From NCBI GenBank assembly GCA_020201015.1, contig JAIVHN010000059.1:1-14074 (forward strand): a stretch of 14,074 bases of DNA, in the 5' to 3' direction. A model generated the notes under the pieces. It saw only the letters and a program-made list of their open reading frames with translations, made no database searches and was not told where the DNA came from. How positions within the stretch are numbered: position 1 is the stretch's first letter; each line of letters begins with the position of its first letter. The translations under genes and the position numbers were made by a program. This document shows positions 13,032 through 14,074 of the stretch, piece after piece. Source of the stretch: Spirochaeta sp. (lineage in GTDB: Bacteria > Spirochaetota > Spirochaetia > DSM-27196 > SLAA01).

Positions 13032-14074
13032 CTCGCAGCGGCTCAACCGAACCTTGCTGGTGAGTTTGTCGCGGTTGGCTCAACCACTATTCAGCCAGTA
13101 GCTGCGCACGCGCTTGAGTCTTTCATTCAGGGAACACAGCTTGAATCGCAACTTGCAGGTGGTGGAAGCGGCGCAGCCGCGTCTGCTGTGCGTAGTGGCC
13201 ATGCCGATATAGGAATGGTGAGCCGCCCCGTGAGTTCCAATGAGTTGGAAGGTCTGGTCTCGGTTACCATAGGCTACGACGCCCTTGCCATTATTGTGAA
13301 CTCCATGAACCCACTGGAGAGCGTTTTGCATGAGGAGATTCGCACTATCTTCACCGGCCGCCAAGGCTCTTGGAGCGGCATGCCTCCATGGGCCAGTGAG
13401 ATTGTTGTTGTCTCAAAACAGGTGGGACGAGGGACCCTTCAGGTTTTTGAGGCGTATAGCGGCTTAATGAGTCCGTCTCACTCCAATATATCCGTGGAAG
13501 AGCGGGAGCTCATCTCGGCCGATGCCTGGGAGGCCGCTAGCAACCTGGACTCTATTCTCTGGGTCGGCGGAGTGCCTGCTGCGGTTGGCTATGTGTCGCT
13601 TGCTGAGGCGGACCGTTTCATTGAACTTGGGCACCCTATTAAAAAGCTGGTGCTTGAGGGTGTCGAACCCATTGCGCGCCACGCTTCTTCGGTCAGAATA
13701 CCAGGAGCTTTATCGCCTGCTGGTAAAAGCGGTGGCCTACTCACGTGAGAATCGCCCGGAGGAGACTGCTGCTGCTATGCAACAGGTCCGGGCGGGACAG
13801 ACTGTCCTGCAGGCGGAAATTGCACAGATAGTTACAGGCGTAGAAGAGATTCAGGCAGGGTGGTCGCGGGCCATGAACATTGCCTTTGTTCTTGCTGGGC
13901 TGCTGATCGTGCTTGTGATCCTGCTCAATATCCAATGGGTAATACCGGCACTTGTTGTGGCACCTATGAATCAAATAGCCGAGGAGGCCGAGAAGGCTAA
14001 TCAAGCCAAAAGTGAGTTCTTGGCTAACATGAGCCACGAGATCCGCACCCCAATGAACGGGGTTATTGGAATGA
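13032..14074 (+). pseudogene. Hybrid sensor kinase with a PstS-like periplasmic phosphate-binding domain (5'-truncated, frameshifted, cut by window end)
   Basis: Directly after the phosphoesterase TAG, in the same frame, a PstS-type binding domain begins: LAAAQPNLAGEFVAVGSTTIQP, then LAGGGSGAAASAVRSGHADIGMVSRPV, IGYDALAIIVNSMNPL, IRTIFTGRQGSW and GYVSLAEADRFIE...IKKLVLEGVEP. GST, GGGSG and the ADIGMVSR segment are phosphate-ligand landmarks in PstS. After about 13670 the frame runs to a TGA at 13746-13748, but the other frame continues sensibly with RATLLRSEYQELYRLLVKAV, a helical linker, one membrane helix (about 13870-13940), and a HisKA domain containing ANMSHEIRTPMNGVIGM. An extra base near 13660-13700 would explain this. 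No start codon or signal peptide precedes the domain; LAAAQ looks like the end of a lost signal peptide. The kinase ATPase and any receiver lie beyond the window. As read, it is not functional. Confidence 0.82.

Overview
The window comes from an anaerobic or facultatively anaerobic bacterium of moderately high GC with a Gram-negative type envelope. The reasons are a complete four-subunit ferredoxin-dependent 2-oxoacid oxidoreductase, a molybdopterin oxidoreductase of the thiosulfate/polysulfide reductase type, an LpxH-like phosphoesterase and several two-component proteins. A spirochaete-like host is possible, but no marker here fixes the taxon.

Layout. 1-709: 3' end of a molybdopterin oxidoreductase, closed by an intrinsic terminator. 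874-2802: an operon of a soluble PAS/HisKA_2 histidine kinase and a two-TM sensor-like membrane protein with no output domain. 2886-3221 (minus): a small SEC-C zinc-motif protein, convergent with the preceding operon. 3222-3603: no gene, but a perfect 11-bp-stem hairpin. 3604-3984: a 5'-truncated receiver domain. 3970-5208 (minus): a chromate-transporter pair (ChrA-type), the second gene frameshifted. 5287-6762: a MATE efflux protein. 6795-7489: a decayed IS66 transposase. 7490-7684: short repeats, a perfect 28-bp palindrome with a third half-site, and a promoter-like TTGACG. 7685-10650: korDABC, four genes with overlapping ends. 10805-13031: an MJ1255-type glycosyltransferase and an LpxH-like metallophosphoesterase, 4 nt apart. 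13032-14074: a sensor kinase with a PstS-like periplasmic phosphate-binding domain, lacking its start and signal peptide, frameshifted, and cut by the window end.

How the genes work together. KorDABC should link 2-oxoglutarate (or a related 2-oxoacid) and CoA to reduced ferredoxin. The glycosyltransferase/phosphoesterase pair suggests envelope glycolipid metabolism. The two sensor loci could report on an extracellular signal and, for the last gene, phosphate or a similar oxyanion.

The most unusual large-scale feature is a set of short tandem repeats, each with its own unit (29, 23, 33, 18 and 12 bp). They sit at gene ends: over the stop codons of the SEC-C and second chrA genes, in the N-terminus of KorA, in the C-terminus of KorB (where the last copy carries the korC ribosome binding site), and between the IS66 remnant and kor. 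Together with three broken genes and an IS remnant, this points to an actively rearranging stretch of chromosome, although single-base sequencing errors could explain the two frameshifts.
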